In this document: positions 24,379 through 32,781 of the stretch, in pieces
Position numbering within the stretch: position 1 is the first letter of the stretch
Layout: the number at the start of each line of letters is the position of its first letter
Origin: Desulfosudis oleivorans
GTDB taxonomy: Bacteria; Desulfobacterota; Desulfobacteria; Desulfobacterales; SURF-7
Length of the DNA stretch: 64,000 nt
NCBI GenBank assembly: GCA_020723325.1
Contig: DYJD01000009.1
Location: 62,001 to 126,000 of the forward strand
Reading direction: 5' to 3'
Made by a program: the position numbers and the translations under genes
Notes under the pieces: model-generated
What the model saw: only the letters and a program-made list of their open reading frames with translations
Told to the model about the DNA's origin: nothing
The model's database searches: none

Positions 24379-25136
24379 GCCGCACCTCCCATCTCCATCT
24401 TGCCTTGCAATAATTGGGGCCGGCGATTGATGACAAACCGGTAGGCCCCGGCCGTAATAATCCCTTCCAGGATGCCCAAAGGCAACTGGGTGGGCACGAA
24501 AGCCAGCAGAATCACTTTGGCCATGGCGAAAAAAGAGCCGTCACCGTGCAAGGCGCCGGCCATGATCAGGGCTGTTGCGGCATAAGTGCTCCAGTCGGCT
24601 GCCAAGCCCGCCAGGAACGCCGCTGCGGCCACGTTCAGCCCCAAACGACGGGCCATTTGAAAGGCAGCGTAACCGGCCAAAGCGCCGGCCACCCCCATGG
24701 ATAAAATGTTGGCCCCCAGGGTTGTCAGCCCGCCATGGGCCAGGAACAGGGCCTGGAAGGTCAAGGCCACACTGGCCAGCACCACCGTAGGCCCAGGACC
24801 AATCAAAACCGCCGCCAAACCCGTGCCGCAGGGATGGGAGCAAGTTCCCACCATGGGCACGGGAATGGGCATGCAGGAAATGATGAACACCGCCGCGCCC
24901 ACCAGGGAGATAAACGGTTTGTATTCGGGCTGAAGCCGGCTCTCGATTTTGATGCGGCGCAACCCCCAAAACAGGAATATCCCGGCCAGGGCAAACCAAC
25001 CGATTGCCCAAGGGGCCGGCAGGATGCCTTCGGAAATGTGCATGGCCGAAGCTGGTGCGGGCAAAATTAGCAGTATGCAGATTATTGCCAATATCCTTAC
25101 GGCTGAGCCTGTAAGATTAAAACCTATATTCATCAT
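24375..25136 (-). CDS. cbiM: Cobalt ECF transporter substrate-specificity component
   Basis: Substrate-binding membrane subunit of the cobalt importer, 253 aa. A cleavable signal peptide (about 1-31, ending APASA) precedes MHISEGILPAPWAIGW. After cleavage Met-His would be the N-terminus, the arrangement that coordinates the metal in CbiM/NikM. Six or more helices follow, with the family motifs PIPVPMVGTCSHPCGTGLAA and GPGPTVVLASVALTFQALFL. The His/Cys-rich segment and the B12 context favour Co2+ over Ni2+. SD AAGGAGA before ATG 25136. Controlled from the riboswitch ahead of cbiA. Confidence 0.93.
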   Translation of the reverse strand: MMNIGFNLTGSAVRILAIICILLILPAPASAMHISEGILPAPWAIGWFALAGIFLFWGLRRIKIESRLQPEYKPFISLVGAAVFIISCMPIPVPMVGTCSHPCGTGLAAVLIGPGPTVVLASVALTFQALFLAHGGLTTLGANILSMGVAGALAGYAAFQMARRLGLNVAAAAFLAGLAADWSTYAATALIMAGALHGDGSFFAMAKVILLAFVPTQLPLGILEGIITAGAYRFVINRRPQLLQGKMEMGGAA

Positions 25137-25220
25137 TCTCTCCTTAAAAGGACTTCCCTAAAAACTTCTGGCTCCTGAATTCTGGCTTCTATCTTCTGTC
25201 TTCTAAAACTATAGACATAT

Positions 25221-26441
25221 TTATTTCTCCCCCCTCATCCGCCGCCATTCTTCGGCCTCATCCGGCAGCATGGCTACGAATTCGCATTGCCCGGGCGGAA
25301 TGGGGAAAGCATCTTCTTCCGGTAGAATTAATTTCCGCACATCGAGCAGGTCTACTGATTCCTCGATGCGTTTTTGCACCAAATCAGCCAGCACAGGATC
25401 AAATCCCAGATTTTTGCCCAGCACCAGACGCACGCCGGGGTGATCGGCCACGGCGGCCTGCATCATGGCCGGAATATCCAGTTTCATATGCACGCCCTCA
25501 TGCAGGAAGTATGGGATCAGCAAGATATGTCGGGCGCCTTTGGCCAGACAACTTTCAAAGGCTGCCGGGAAATGCGGCCCCAGACGGGACATGTGGCAGG
25601 TTTCCACCACCTGATAGCCGTATTTTTCCTTCAAAACTTGGGCTACATTTTCCATGGACTTGCCGGCCCCCGCCACCCGGCTGCCGTGCCCCAGCAGAAC
25701 TACAGCATCCGGTATGGAAGAAGATATTTCCGCAACCGGCCTCTCACCAGGTTGCTCCGCAGCCAGGCCGCACAGGGCATGCAAAATAGCCACAGCCAGG
25801 GGGCTCCCGCCGCGCCTGCCCGCAAGGGCAATATAGGGAACTCCCAGCCCCATGAGTTCTTCCTTACTCTCGGTTACATGCACAAAGCCCACGGGCACGG
25901 CGATGACCAGGGCCGGCCGGAGGCCTTCTTCCAATACCAGCCGGTTGAGTTCCAGCAAGGCGGCCGGGGCATTGCCGAATATGGCGATACCGCCGTCCAA
26001 TTGCTCCCGGGCTTTGCGCACGGCAAAAATCGAACGGGGCAAACCGGCCTGGGACGCTGTCTGGGCCACATCCGGGTCGGCTACATGGCAGAACAGATCG
26101 GCGGGGGTATAAACCGGACAAACCGCGCGCAATCGACTAAGGGAAATGCCGGTCCGAATCATGTGGGCATCCAAGTAAATCGGGGCCTTGCTCTGCAAGG
26201 CCTTTAGCGCAGCATCCAGGGCATCACTGGAAAAACGGATGGAGTCCATCAAGGAAAAATCCGCAGTGGTATGAATCATGCGGCGCACTACCTGCCATTG
26301 GTCCGCAGAAAAACCATGATCACCGGCCAATTCATCAATGGCGGCAAAGGAGGCGGATTCGATGGCCGGGCCGCTCATGGGCCGGGCATATAGTTGGTGA
26401 ATAAAGGCTTTTTCACGCTCAAGGTTATCGATGGTCTTCAT
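25221..26441 (-). CDS. cbiC-cbiX: Fusion of precorrin-8X methylmutase (CbiC) and sirohydrochlorin cobaltochelatase (CbiX)
   Basis: A 406-aa protein with two non-consecutive pathway enzymes. Residues about 25-225 are CbiC: RRMIHTTADFSLMDSIRFS with catalytic His57, YLDAHMIRTGIS, IFGNAPAALLELNRLV and VPVGFVHVTESKEEL. Residues about 244-358 are a CbiX-short domain: VVLLGHGSRVAGAG (His252) and LLIPYFLHEGVHMKLDIP (His318), the two Co2+-binding histidines of the chelatase. A roughly 45-aa acidic tail ends the protein. CbiX inserts cobalt at the start of the anaerobic route; CbiC makes cobyrinate at the end. The fusion joins the first and last steps. No separate cbiK or cbiX is present in the operon. 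Confidence 0.92.
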   Translation of the reverse strand: MKTIDNLEREKAFIHQLYARPMSGPAIESASFAAIDELAGDHGFSADQWQVVRRMIHTTADFSLMDSIRFSSDALDAALKALQSKAPIYLDAHMIRTGISLSRLRAVCPVYTPADLFCHVADPDVAQTASQAGLPRSIFAVRKAREQLDGGIAIFGNAPAALLELNRLVLEEGLRPALVIAVPVGFVHVTESKEELMGLGVPYIALAGRRGGSPLAVAILHALCGLAAEQPGERPVAEISSSIPDAVVLLGHGSRVAGAGKSMENVAQVLKEKYGYQVVETCHMSRLGPHFPAAFESCLAKGARHILLIPYFLHEGVHMKLDIPAMMQAAVADHPGVRLVLGKNLGFDPVLADLVQKRIEESVDLLDVRKLILPEEDAFPIPPGQCEFVAMLPDEAEEWRRMRGEK

Positions 26442-26490
26442 AACTCACATCCTTAGTTTTTAAAAACCCGAAATTCGAATTTCATGACTA

Positions 26491-27900
26491 TCATGGTGAC
26501 CATTGGCCGGCCGTATTTGTGCAATGTTGTAAAAATTTCTCTATTGCCTCCGGCCGGCTCGCCAAGTGCAAATGAGCATAGCTGGCCAGGATATTGCCGT
26601 ATTGATAGCCCTCCTGCTGTTCAGCTCCGTTGCGGCATGCCTTAAGACGGTAGACCGAACGCCAACCCTCAGCAGTTGTGGTTGGGTCCGCCGTCAGCTC
26701 GGAGTAGTGAAATTCATGCCCGCGCAACATCATTCCCGGCCCACCCCATAACGAGGCTGCTTTCAGCTCCGCCTGGACATAGCCCAGGAATTTCTTTTTC
26801 GGCAGCATGCGGGTTTGCACCGGCAGAATGCCCAGCAATGGAAGGCAGCGGCCCTCAAGGGTGGTAATGGCCTCTGACAGATAGATCAGGCCGCCACATT
26901 CGGCATAAACCGGCCGGCCTGAGGAAGCAAAGGCCCGGATACTAGCCAGCATGGCTTCATTGACGGACAAGGTCTCGGCAAATTCTTCAGGATAGCCGCC
27001 GCCGAGGTAAAGCCCATCTGCATATTCCGGCAAGCACGTGTCTGTGAGGGGTGAAAAAGGCAGGATGGTGCAGCCCCTGGCCGACAGCTCATCAAACAGA
27101 TCCTGATAATAAAAATGAAATGCCTTATCCCGTGCCACTGCCAGATTCACTCTGGAAGGTGCCGCTTGCGGCAAGGATTTTCCTGAAATCACTTTGGGTG
27201 CTGTCCGGGCGGCCCGGATGATTTCATCCAAATTCAGGCAGGACTCGGCGCAATCAGCCAGTTGTGCAAGCACGTCAGACGTTAAATTGCTTTCCGGATC
27301 GGCCGTGACCAAACCCAGGGGGCGGCTTTTAATTTGGGGCAAGCGGCCCCGGGGCACAGCGCCCACGAGCGGCGGCAAATCCGGGCGGGCCTGTAGTGTC
27401 CTTGCAAGGCCGTCGGCATGCTGCCAGGAGCCGCAAAAATTGGCCACCACTCCGGCCAGCCGGACGCTTTTTTCAAAACCGGCATAACCTGCAACCATGG
27501 CCGCCAGACTGCCTGCCAGGCCGTGGGTATTCACCACCAGGATTACCGGGGCCTGCAACCAGGCCGCAATTTCGGCCGTGCTGCCGCTCAAATTTTCCGC
27601 AGAGGCCCCGTCAAAAAGCCCCATCACGCCTTCGATCACCGCTAAATCCGCCTCGGCTGCCACCCGGCTGAAAAGGCCTTGCACATATTCACGGCTGCAC
27701 ATCCAGCCGTCCAAGTTATAGCAAGGGCGACCCGCGGCCAGGGTCAGATGACTTGGATCCAGGAAATCCGGTCCTACCTTGAAAGTCTGCACTCTCAGTC
27801 CCCGCCGCTTCAGAGCGGCTGTAAGCGCCAGGGTTATACTGGTTTTACCGGTACCGCTACCGGTGCCGGCGATGATGATGCGGGGAATTTCCACAGACAA
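26491..27900 (-). CDS. cbiA: Cobyrinate a,c-diamide synthase
   Basis: ATP- and glutamine-dependent amidation of cobyrinate a and c side chains (CbiA/CobB). P-loop domain: IIIAGTGSGTGKTSITLALT, VGPDFLDPSHLTLAAGRPCY, NLDGWM, AVIEGVMGLFDG. Glutaminase-like domain: LPEYADGLYLGGGYPEEFAE, VYAECGGLIYLSEAI (nucleophile Cys in YAECGG) and the closing GHEFHYSEL. The likely start is TTG 27900, 8 nt after AAAGGAG; GTG 27894 is possible, and a longer ATG frame to 27933 includes the SD itself. First gene of the operon, directly behind the riboswitch. 469 aa from the TTG, normal length. Confidence 0.94.
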   Translation of the reverse strand: MSVEIPRIIIAGTGSGTGKTSITLALTAALKRRGLRVQTFKVGPDFLDPSHLTLAAGRPCYNLDGWMCSREYVQGLFSRVAAEADLAVIEGVMGLFDGASAENLSGSTAEIAAWLQAPVILVVNTHGLAGSLAAMVAGYAGFEKSVRLAGVVANFCGSWQHADGLARTLQARPDLPPLVGAVPRGRLPQIKSRPLGLVTADPESNLTSDVLAQLADCAESCLNLDEIIRAARTAPKVISGKSLPQAAPSRVNLAVARDKAFHFYYQDLFDELSARGCTILPFSPLTDTCLPEYADGLYLGGGYPEEFAETLSVNEAMLASIRAFASSGRPVYAECGGLIYLSEAITTLEGRCLPLLGILPVQTRMLPKKKFLGYVQAELKAASLWGGPGMMLRGHEFHYSELTADPTTTAEGWRSVYRLKACRNGAEQQEGYQYGNILASYAHLHLASRPEAIEKFLQHCTNTAGQWSP

Positions 27901-27981
27901 GCATCCATCTCCTTTCAGATGGGGGATTTGCATTTCAATGCTTTAGGCGGCAGCAGGATTCCGGTTTTCCAAACCAGGAGC

Positions 27982-28016
27982 AAAAAAAATCCCCGGACCT
28001 GAAACAGGTCCGGGGA
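27982..28016 (-). terminator. Intrinsic terminator of the cobalamin riboswitch
   Basis: On the minus strand, arms CCCCGGACCTG and CAGGTCCGGGG enclose a TTT loop (27991-28015), followed by T8 (27982-27989). It lies between the riboswitch aptamer and cbiA, so cobalamin binding probably ends transcription here. Confidence 0.9.
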
Positions 28017-28079
28017 TGACGTTTTCCATCCTCCAGGCAGCCGCAACCATAACCACGAGTCACAGGGCTGTTATGCATC

Positions 28080-28240
28080 CATGAGCAGGTCTTCCGACTT
28101 CCGGATCATTCTACTGACCGCGCCTTCCCACCCTTTCGGGCAGTGGCATTTCAGCGGTGTTCGTTCCCGGTTACGGCGGCGTGTCCGTGACGGATTTGCA
28201 CCGTCTTCCCGATTATGACCTTAACGGTCGCTCATCATGA
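28080..28240 (-). promoter_or_regulatory. Cobalamin riboswitch
   Basis: Read on the minus strand, the conserved aptamer blocks appear in order: GGGAAGACGGTGCAAATCCG, the CACGGACACGCCGCCGTAA core, AATGCCACTG before the CCCGAAAGGG stem, GGGAAGGCG, and the closing GGAAGTCGGAAGACCTGC. This is the canonical class-I cobalamin aptamer layout with the B12 box. It precedes a strong terminator and the whole cbi operon, so high cobalamin should shut off synthesis and cobalt uptake together. Confidence 0.95.
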
Positions 28241-28246
28241 GCATGT

Positions 28247-28275
28247 CGTTTAGCCCGGATCAGCGCCAAAGTCAA
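28247..28275 (-). promoter_or_regulatory. Putative sigma-70 promoter of the cobalamin operon
   Basis: Minus-strand TTGACT (28275-28270), a 17-bp spacer, and TAAACG (28252-28247). The -35 is good, the -10 weak. Placed just upstream of the riboswitch 5' end. Confidence 0.45.
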
Positions 28276-28381
28276 AAGAATTTTATTTGTTTTTTGTTTT
28301 GGATCTTTTCCAAGTGTGGTAATCTGATTGAGTCCGGAAAAAAACCGGCAATGAATGGAGGTAGTAAGCGTAAGCAGCACC

Positions 28382-29050
28382 ATGAAAAACAGATTGTTTA
28401 GCGGAACGGTATTTCTGGTTTGGATATTTTGCGCCTGTAACGGTTGGCATAACGACAAACTGAAAGAAGCGATTAACAAAGCCGAAGCCGGCGATGTGGC
28501 GGCCCAATTTCACCTGGGATTGTTGTATGCCGACGGCGACGAAAATTTGGTACGGGATTATCAGGAGGCATTCAAATGGTGGTCCATGGCCGCTGAGCAG
28601 GGCGATGAAAAGGCCCAGTTCAATTTGGGGGTGATGTATGAAAACGGCAAGGGCGTGCCCCAGAACTATACCGAGGCTTTAAAATGGTGGCAAAGGGCTG
28701 CCGAAAAAGAACTGCCGGATGCCCAATACAATATCGGCTTGTTGTATGCCGACGGCAAAGGCGTGCAACGGGATGACAAGCAGGCTGTTCACTGGTTTAC
28801 CAAGGCGGCATTGCAGGGAAGCGCCCAGGCCCAATTCAGCTTGGGCCTGAAATACTATGAAGGCAAAGGCGTGGTCCAGGATTACGAGGAAGCGGTTAAA
28901 TGGTGGACCAAGGCCGCTGAACATGGTGACGCCAAGGCCCAATTCAAACTGGGCCTCATGTATGACACCGGCAGGGGCGTACCCCAGGACCCCAGGGAGG
29001 CCTCCAAATGGTACAAAAGGGCCTCCGTGAAAGTGTTCAAAGCAAGATGA
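28382..29050 (+). CDS. Secreted Sel1-repeat protein
   Basis: About 222 aa. A signal peptide (MKNRLFSGTVFLVWIFCACN) is followed by five Sel1-like repeats, each about 36 aa, of the form AQF.LG.MY..GKGV..DY.EA.KWW..AAE.GD. Such repeats form alpha-solenoid scaffolds for protein interaction. ATG 28382 gives the cleanest signal peptide, but the SD-like GGAGG lies about 20 nt upstream. An earlier in-frame ATG at 28355 is possible. Divergent from the cobalamin operon. Partner and role unknown. Confidence 0.85.
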   Translation: MKNRLFSGTVFLVWIFCACNGWHNDKLKEAINKAEAGDVAAQFHLGLLYADGDENLVRDYQEAFKWWSMAAEQGDEKAQFNLGVMYENGKGVPQNYTEALKWWQRAAEKELPDAQYNIGLLYADGKGVQRDDKQAVHWFTKAALQGSAQAQFSLGLKYYEGKGVVQDYEEAVKWWTKAAEHGDAKAQFKLGLMYDTGRGVPQDPREASKWYKRASVKVFKAR

Positions 29051-29136
29051 GGCCTGACAATTGGAGGTAAATAGACCGAAGACTGAAGGCTGTGAGCTAT
29101 AGGTATTTTGGTTTGAATCAACAGAACGCGGCTGCC

Positions 29137-29658
29137 TCATTGTTGGTCGGTTCTAAAATACTCTTCAGGCGATTTTTCCAGGGCTGCCAATTTGTCCTTG
29201 TATTCCTTGATCATGGCCTGTTTTAAGGCCAGCGAGAGGGAAGGCCCCACTGCCAATTGTTCGATACGGTCGATTTCACTTTGGAGCCGCTCTTTTTCCG
29301 CCTGGACCCGCTGCTCCAATTCCGAAGGAACTGCCGACGCCTTTGAAACCGTTATTTTCGATTCTTGGGATTTGGTCTCATCTCCTTTTTTAATTTTATC
29401 ATCCTTGGACTGGGAACCCGGTTCTAGTTCCCGGATGGCCCGTTCTAATTCAGCGTCCGGAATATCCGCGGTCTTTTCTTCGGTGAGCCGGGATGGGACT
29501 TCCTCCTGAACCTCGACCTTTGCGGCGCTTTCATCCGGAGCCCTATCGCTGTAACGCTTGACGCCGTTTTTATCGGTCCACGTATAAATATCGGCCTGAA
29601 TATCCGCTGCAATCAGCAGAATCAAGACGCTGAAAAATAATCCGGCAATGCATTTCAT
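29137..29658 (-). CDS. DUF4124-domain periplasmic protein
   Basis: A 173-aa secreted protein. ATG 29658 was chosen: GGGAGG lies 5 nt upstream and a signal peptide follows (CIAGLFFSVLILLIAADIQA). The short DUF4124 domain reads DIYTWTDKNGVKRYSDRAPD. The rest is a charged, low-complexity and coiled-coil region (EELEQRVQAEKERLQSEIDR-like), with no catalytic motif. Function unknown. Convergent with the Sel1 gene and divergent from the aminotransferase gene. Confidence 0.8.
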   Translation of the reverse strand: MKCIAGLFFSVLILLIAADIQADIYTWTDKNGVKRYSDRAPDESAAKVEVQEEVPSRLTEEKTADIPDAELERAIRELEPGSQSKDDKIKKGDETKSQESKITVSKASAVPSELEQRVQAEKERLQSEIDRIEQLAVGPSLSLALKQAMIKEYKDKLAALEKSPEEYFRTDQQ

Positions 29659-29782
29659 GGCAGCCTCCCTGGAATGGATCTTGATTTGATTGGAATTATA
29701 TAATATGCGAATCCTCACCGGTCAAGGAGAAGATGATGAGAGGAAAGGGCAATTGCATCTATAATCAGAAGGAATAGTACGG

Positions 29783-30925
29783 ATGAACATTGAATCCAAA
29801 CTGCCGGATGTGGGCACCACGATTTTTACGGTCATGAGCCGGCTGGCCCAGGAGCATAACGCCATCAATTTGTCCCAGGGCTTTCCGGATTTTGATGTAA
29901 ACCCGGAACTCATCGATTTAGTCGCCAAATACATGCGGGCCGGGCAGAATCAATATGCGCCCATGCAAGGTGTGCCGGCTTTGCGCCAGGCCATTGCCGA
30001 GAAAACCGGCGCATTGTATGGCGCGAGCGTTGGCCCGGAGACCGAGGTAACAGTAACCTCCGGTGCCACCGAGGCCTTGCATTGCGCCATCAGCGCCGTT
30101 GTCCGGCCAGGGGACGAAGTCATCATCTTTGAACCGGCCTTTGACTCTTATGTCCCGGCCGTAAGTCTGAACCATGGAATTCCTGTATACATTACCCTGA
30201 CTTTTCCGGATTACCGCATAGATTGGGACCAAGTCCATAAGGCACTCTCGCCTAAAACCCGACTGATCATACTCAATTCCCCTCACAATCCCACCGGTAT
30301 GATCTTGCAGCCTGAAGACATGACCGCTTTGGCCCGGGTAGTTGGGGATCAGAAAATTTTCATTATTGGTGATGAAGTTTATGAGCATATCATTTTTGAC
30401 AATGTGGTCCATGAAAGTCTGTTGCGCTATCCGGACCTTTCCTCTAAAAGCTTCGTAATCAGCTCCTTTGGCAAGACCTATCATACTACCGGCTGGAAAA
30501 TCGGCTATTGTATTGCGCCTGAAGCATTGTCCACGGAATTCCGTAAAGTGCATCAGTTTTTGACCTTTGCTTCCAATACCCCCATTCAATACGCCTACGC
30601 CGAAATCATGCAAAAAAAAGAGCTATACCTGAATCTGGCATCCTTTTATCAGCAAAAACGGGATCAGTTTCAGGCCCTGCTGAAGCCGTCACGTTTCAAG
30701 GCGCTGCCTTGCCGAGGCACCTATTTCCAGATGCTGGATTATTCCGCCATTACCGACGAGCCGAATGAAATTTTTGCCAGACGGCTGACCACGGAATTCG
30801 GCGTGGCCGCCATCCCGCCCTCGGTCTTCTACCATAATCAGGATGATAATCATGTCCTGCGCTTCTGTTTTGCCAAAAAAGACCAAACTCTGAAAGAGGC
30901 TGCCGAAATCCTATGCAAAATCTGA
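29783..30925 (+). CDS. Methionine aminotransferase, PLP-dependent (YbdL/MtnE-like)
   Basis: Class I/II aminotransferase, 380 aa. NLSQGFPDFDVNPELID near the N-terminus and ITLTFPDYRIDWDQV are YbdL-like. The PLP sites are SGATEALHCAI, NSPHNPTGM, GDEVYEHIIFD and SFGKTYHTTGWKIGYC with the Schiff-base Lys in SFGKTY. Family enzymes transaminate 2-oxo-4-methylthiobutyrate to methionine with glutamine as donor. The next gene, overlapping by 13 bp, is an omega-amidase that removes the 2-oxoglutaramate formed, which supports this reaction. SD AAGGA is 8-10 nt before ATG 29783. Confidence 0.88.
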   Translation: MNIESKLPDVGTTIFTVMSRLAQEHNAINLSQGFPDFDVNPELIDLVAKYMRAGQNQYAPMQGVPALRQAIAEKTGALYGASVGPETEVTVTSGATEALHCAISAVVRPGDEVIIFEPAFDSYVPAVSLNHGIPVYITLTFPDYRIDWDQVHKALSPKTRLIILNSPHNPTGMILQPEDMTALARVVGDQKIFIIGDEVYEHIIFDNVVHESLLRYPDLSSKSFVISSFGKTYHTTGWKIGYCIAPEALSTEFRKVHQFLTFASNTPIQYAYAEIMQKKELYLNLASFYQQKRDQFQALLKPSRFKALPCRGTYFQMLDYSAITDEPNEIFARRLTTEFGVAAIPPSVFYHNQDDNHVLRFCFAKKDQTLKEAAEILCKI

Positions 30926-31713
30926 TCATCACCCTGATTCAAACCGACCTGGCCTGGGAAAATCCGCAAGTGAATTTCACGGCGCTTGAAAAACGGATGA
31001 ATACAATCTCTGAAAAGACAGATCTGATCATTCTGCCGGAGATGTTTGCCACCGGCTTCAGCATGAATGCTGACCAAATCGCCCAAGACATGGACGGCAA
31101 GGCTGTAACCTGGATTCGCGGGCAGGCCGATCACAGGCAATGCGATATTACAGGCAGTCTTTCCATCCGGGAGCACGGCCACTTTTACAACCGCTTGATT
31201 TGGGCCAAGCCCGGCGGGCAAGTTTTGACCTATGACAAAAAACACTTGTTCCGTTATGCCGGTGAAGAAAAAATTTATACTGCCGGGGACAAACAACTAT
31301 CAGTGGATCTGAAAGGCTGGAAGATCCGGCCGTTCATTTGCTATGATCTGCGCTTCCCCCTGTGGTGCCGCAACTGGCACAATGCCTATGATTTAGCCGT
31401 CTATGTTGCCAACTGGCCGGCCAAACGCGCCGGCCACTGGAAAACTCTGCTCTTGGCCCGGGCCATTGAAAACCAGTGCTACGTCGTGGGCGTGAATCGG
31501 GTGGGCACGGACGGCAACGGCCTTGCCTATAGCGGTGATTCCGCCGTGATCGATCCTCTGGGCAATACCCTTTTCCAGGGAAGCGAGAAGGAAACTGTTC
31601 ACACTATCTCGTTGTCTTTTGATGTCTTGCAGGAATACCGCCGCACATTTCCGGCTTGGATGGATGCGGACTGTCCATTCACAGCTCCCATGTCTCCCCA
31701 TCTGCGGGAATAA
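30913..31713 (+). CDS. Omega-amidase, nitrilase-fold (YafV/NIT2-like)
   Basis: 266-aa carbon-nitrogen hydrolase that deamidates 2-oxoglutaramate or 2-oxosuccinamate. The catalytic triad is visible: Glu in LPEMFATGFS (about 43), Lys in YDKKHLFRYAGE (about 108) and Cys in RPFICYDLRFPLW (about 142). The NWPAKRAGHWKTLLLARAIE block is characteristic of YafV. Overlaps the aminotransferase by 13 bp, making a glutamine-transaminase/omega-amidase unit that drives the transamination forward. The 3' end overlaps the convergent metallo-hydrolase by 35 bp. Confidence 0.9.
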   Translation: MQNLIITLIQTDLAWENPQVNFTALEKRMNTISEKTDLIILPEMFATGFSMNADQIAQDMDGKAVTWIRGQADHRQCDITGSLSIREHGHFYNRLIWAKPGGQVLTYDKKHLFRYAGEEKIYTAGDKQLSVDLKGWKIRPFICYDLRFPLWCRNWHNAYDLAVYVANWPAKRAGHWKTLLLARAIENQCYVVGVNRVGTDGNGLAYSGDSAVIDPLGNTLFQGSEKETVHTISLSFDVLQEYRRTFPAWMDADCPFTAPMSPHLRE

Positions 31714-32434
31714 CCACCTGATTTTTCAAACCGACCTTCTTCAGTTGGCCGGTCAGTTCCCCCCGCTTCAGGCGGCAATGGTTCACAGCTTCCATGTGCA
31801 CAGCCACGACCTTGGCCTGGGGGGCTGCCCGGCAAACGGCAACGATATCCTGAACATCCATGGTGATGGGCCGGCCGAAATTGAATCGAGCCGCACCGGC
31901 GTTGACCACCACGATATCGGGTTTATAGGTATCCAAGGCCAGCCCCACATAGTCGCAAAAAACCGTGTCGCCGGCGATATAGACCGTGGGCTCTCCGTCC
32001 GCCTGAAGCACAAAACCGGAGACAGTGCCCATGAGGCGCCCGATCAGGCCGTGACCATGGCAGCCGTTGATCCGGAAAAGCCGGATTCCATTCCAGCGGA
32101 TACCTTCCTCGCTTATAGGCATGACCGTCCTGAAGCCCCAGGCCTTGAAACGGGCTTCATCAGCGGATTGGCACAGAATGGGGATGGTCTTAGAAAGGCT
32201 GCCCACCGCCTTGCGATCCACATGATCGAAATGACTATGGGTGGCCAGCACCACCGCCGGCTGCAACAACTCCTCCAGGGGGCAAGGCAGGTCCACAAGC
32301 GGGTTGCGGGCGGCAGTCCGCCCCAGGGTGAGTGAAGGGAAACGCCGTGGCTTGGCAAACATTGGGTCCACCAGCAGTTGGCGCCCGGCAAATTCAATCT
32401 GCATTGTAGCATGTCGTATATGTCGTAACTTCAT
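31679..32434 (-). CDS. Metallo-beta-lactamase-fold hydrolase (UlaG-like)
   Basis: A 251-aa cytosolic metallohydrolase. Metal motif THSHFDHVDRKAVG (HxHxDH), a further His in INGCHGHG, IAGDTVFCD with the bridging Asp, and VVAVHMEAVNHCRL. The first residues MKLRHIRHATMQIEFAGRQL are typical of the UlaG/YtkL-like group, which includes lactonases and N-acyl-phosphatidylethanolamine-type enzymes. Substrate unknown. GGAGG precedes ATG 32434. Overlaps the omega-amidase gene at the 3' ends. Confidence 0.82.
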   Translation of the reverse strand: MKLRHIRHATMQIEFAGRQLLVDPMFAKPRRFPSLTLGRTAARNPLVDLPCPLEELLQPAVVLATHSHFDHVDRKAVGSLSKTIPILCQSADEARFKAWGFRTVMPISEEGIRWNGIRLFRINGCHGHGLIGRLMGTVSGFVLQADGEPTVYIAGDTVFCDYVGLALDTYKPDIVVVNAGAARFNFGRPITMDVQDIVAVCRAAPQAKVVAVHMEAVNHCRLKRGELTGQLKKVGLKNQVVIPADGETWEL

Positions 32435-32781
32435 TTTCTATCCTCCATTTGCACATCGATCATCCTCCTGATGGATGCTGGATTCTCTTGAAAATGTCAA
32501 GGGGAATGCGGTAATTCTGCAGGGTAATCGCATGTAGCTTGGAATGAGACATGCTTTTCGGGTTGATGGCCTCGCATCATTGTGTTCGCCAAGCCAACTG
32601 GATTTTACATGCCATCATCCTTGGCGATCCGCCAACGGGATGGGTCGTCCCGACGATGGGCAGAGGCGGTTCGCGAACCGCCCCCACGGCAAGGCCATGG
32701 CGTTGGTCCTTGGGATAAGCAGGGGAAACTCTCTGGTTTTTCGGGGTTTATTTCAAATATCGATATTCGCTTTTTGAGATT
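32435..32781. other. Intergenic region with an 18-bp palindrome
   Basis: 347 bp between the metallohydrolase start and the 3' end of the first ankyrin gene. It contains the perfect palindrome GGCGGTTCGCGAACCGCC (32665-32682) in a GC-rich neighbourhood, REP-like but different from the copies at 4992 and 35625. No credible gene; the open frames lack starts with SD or domain features. Confidence 0.5.
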
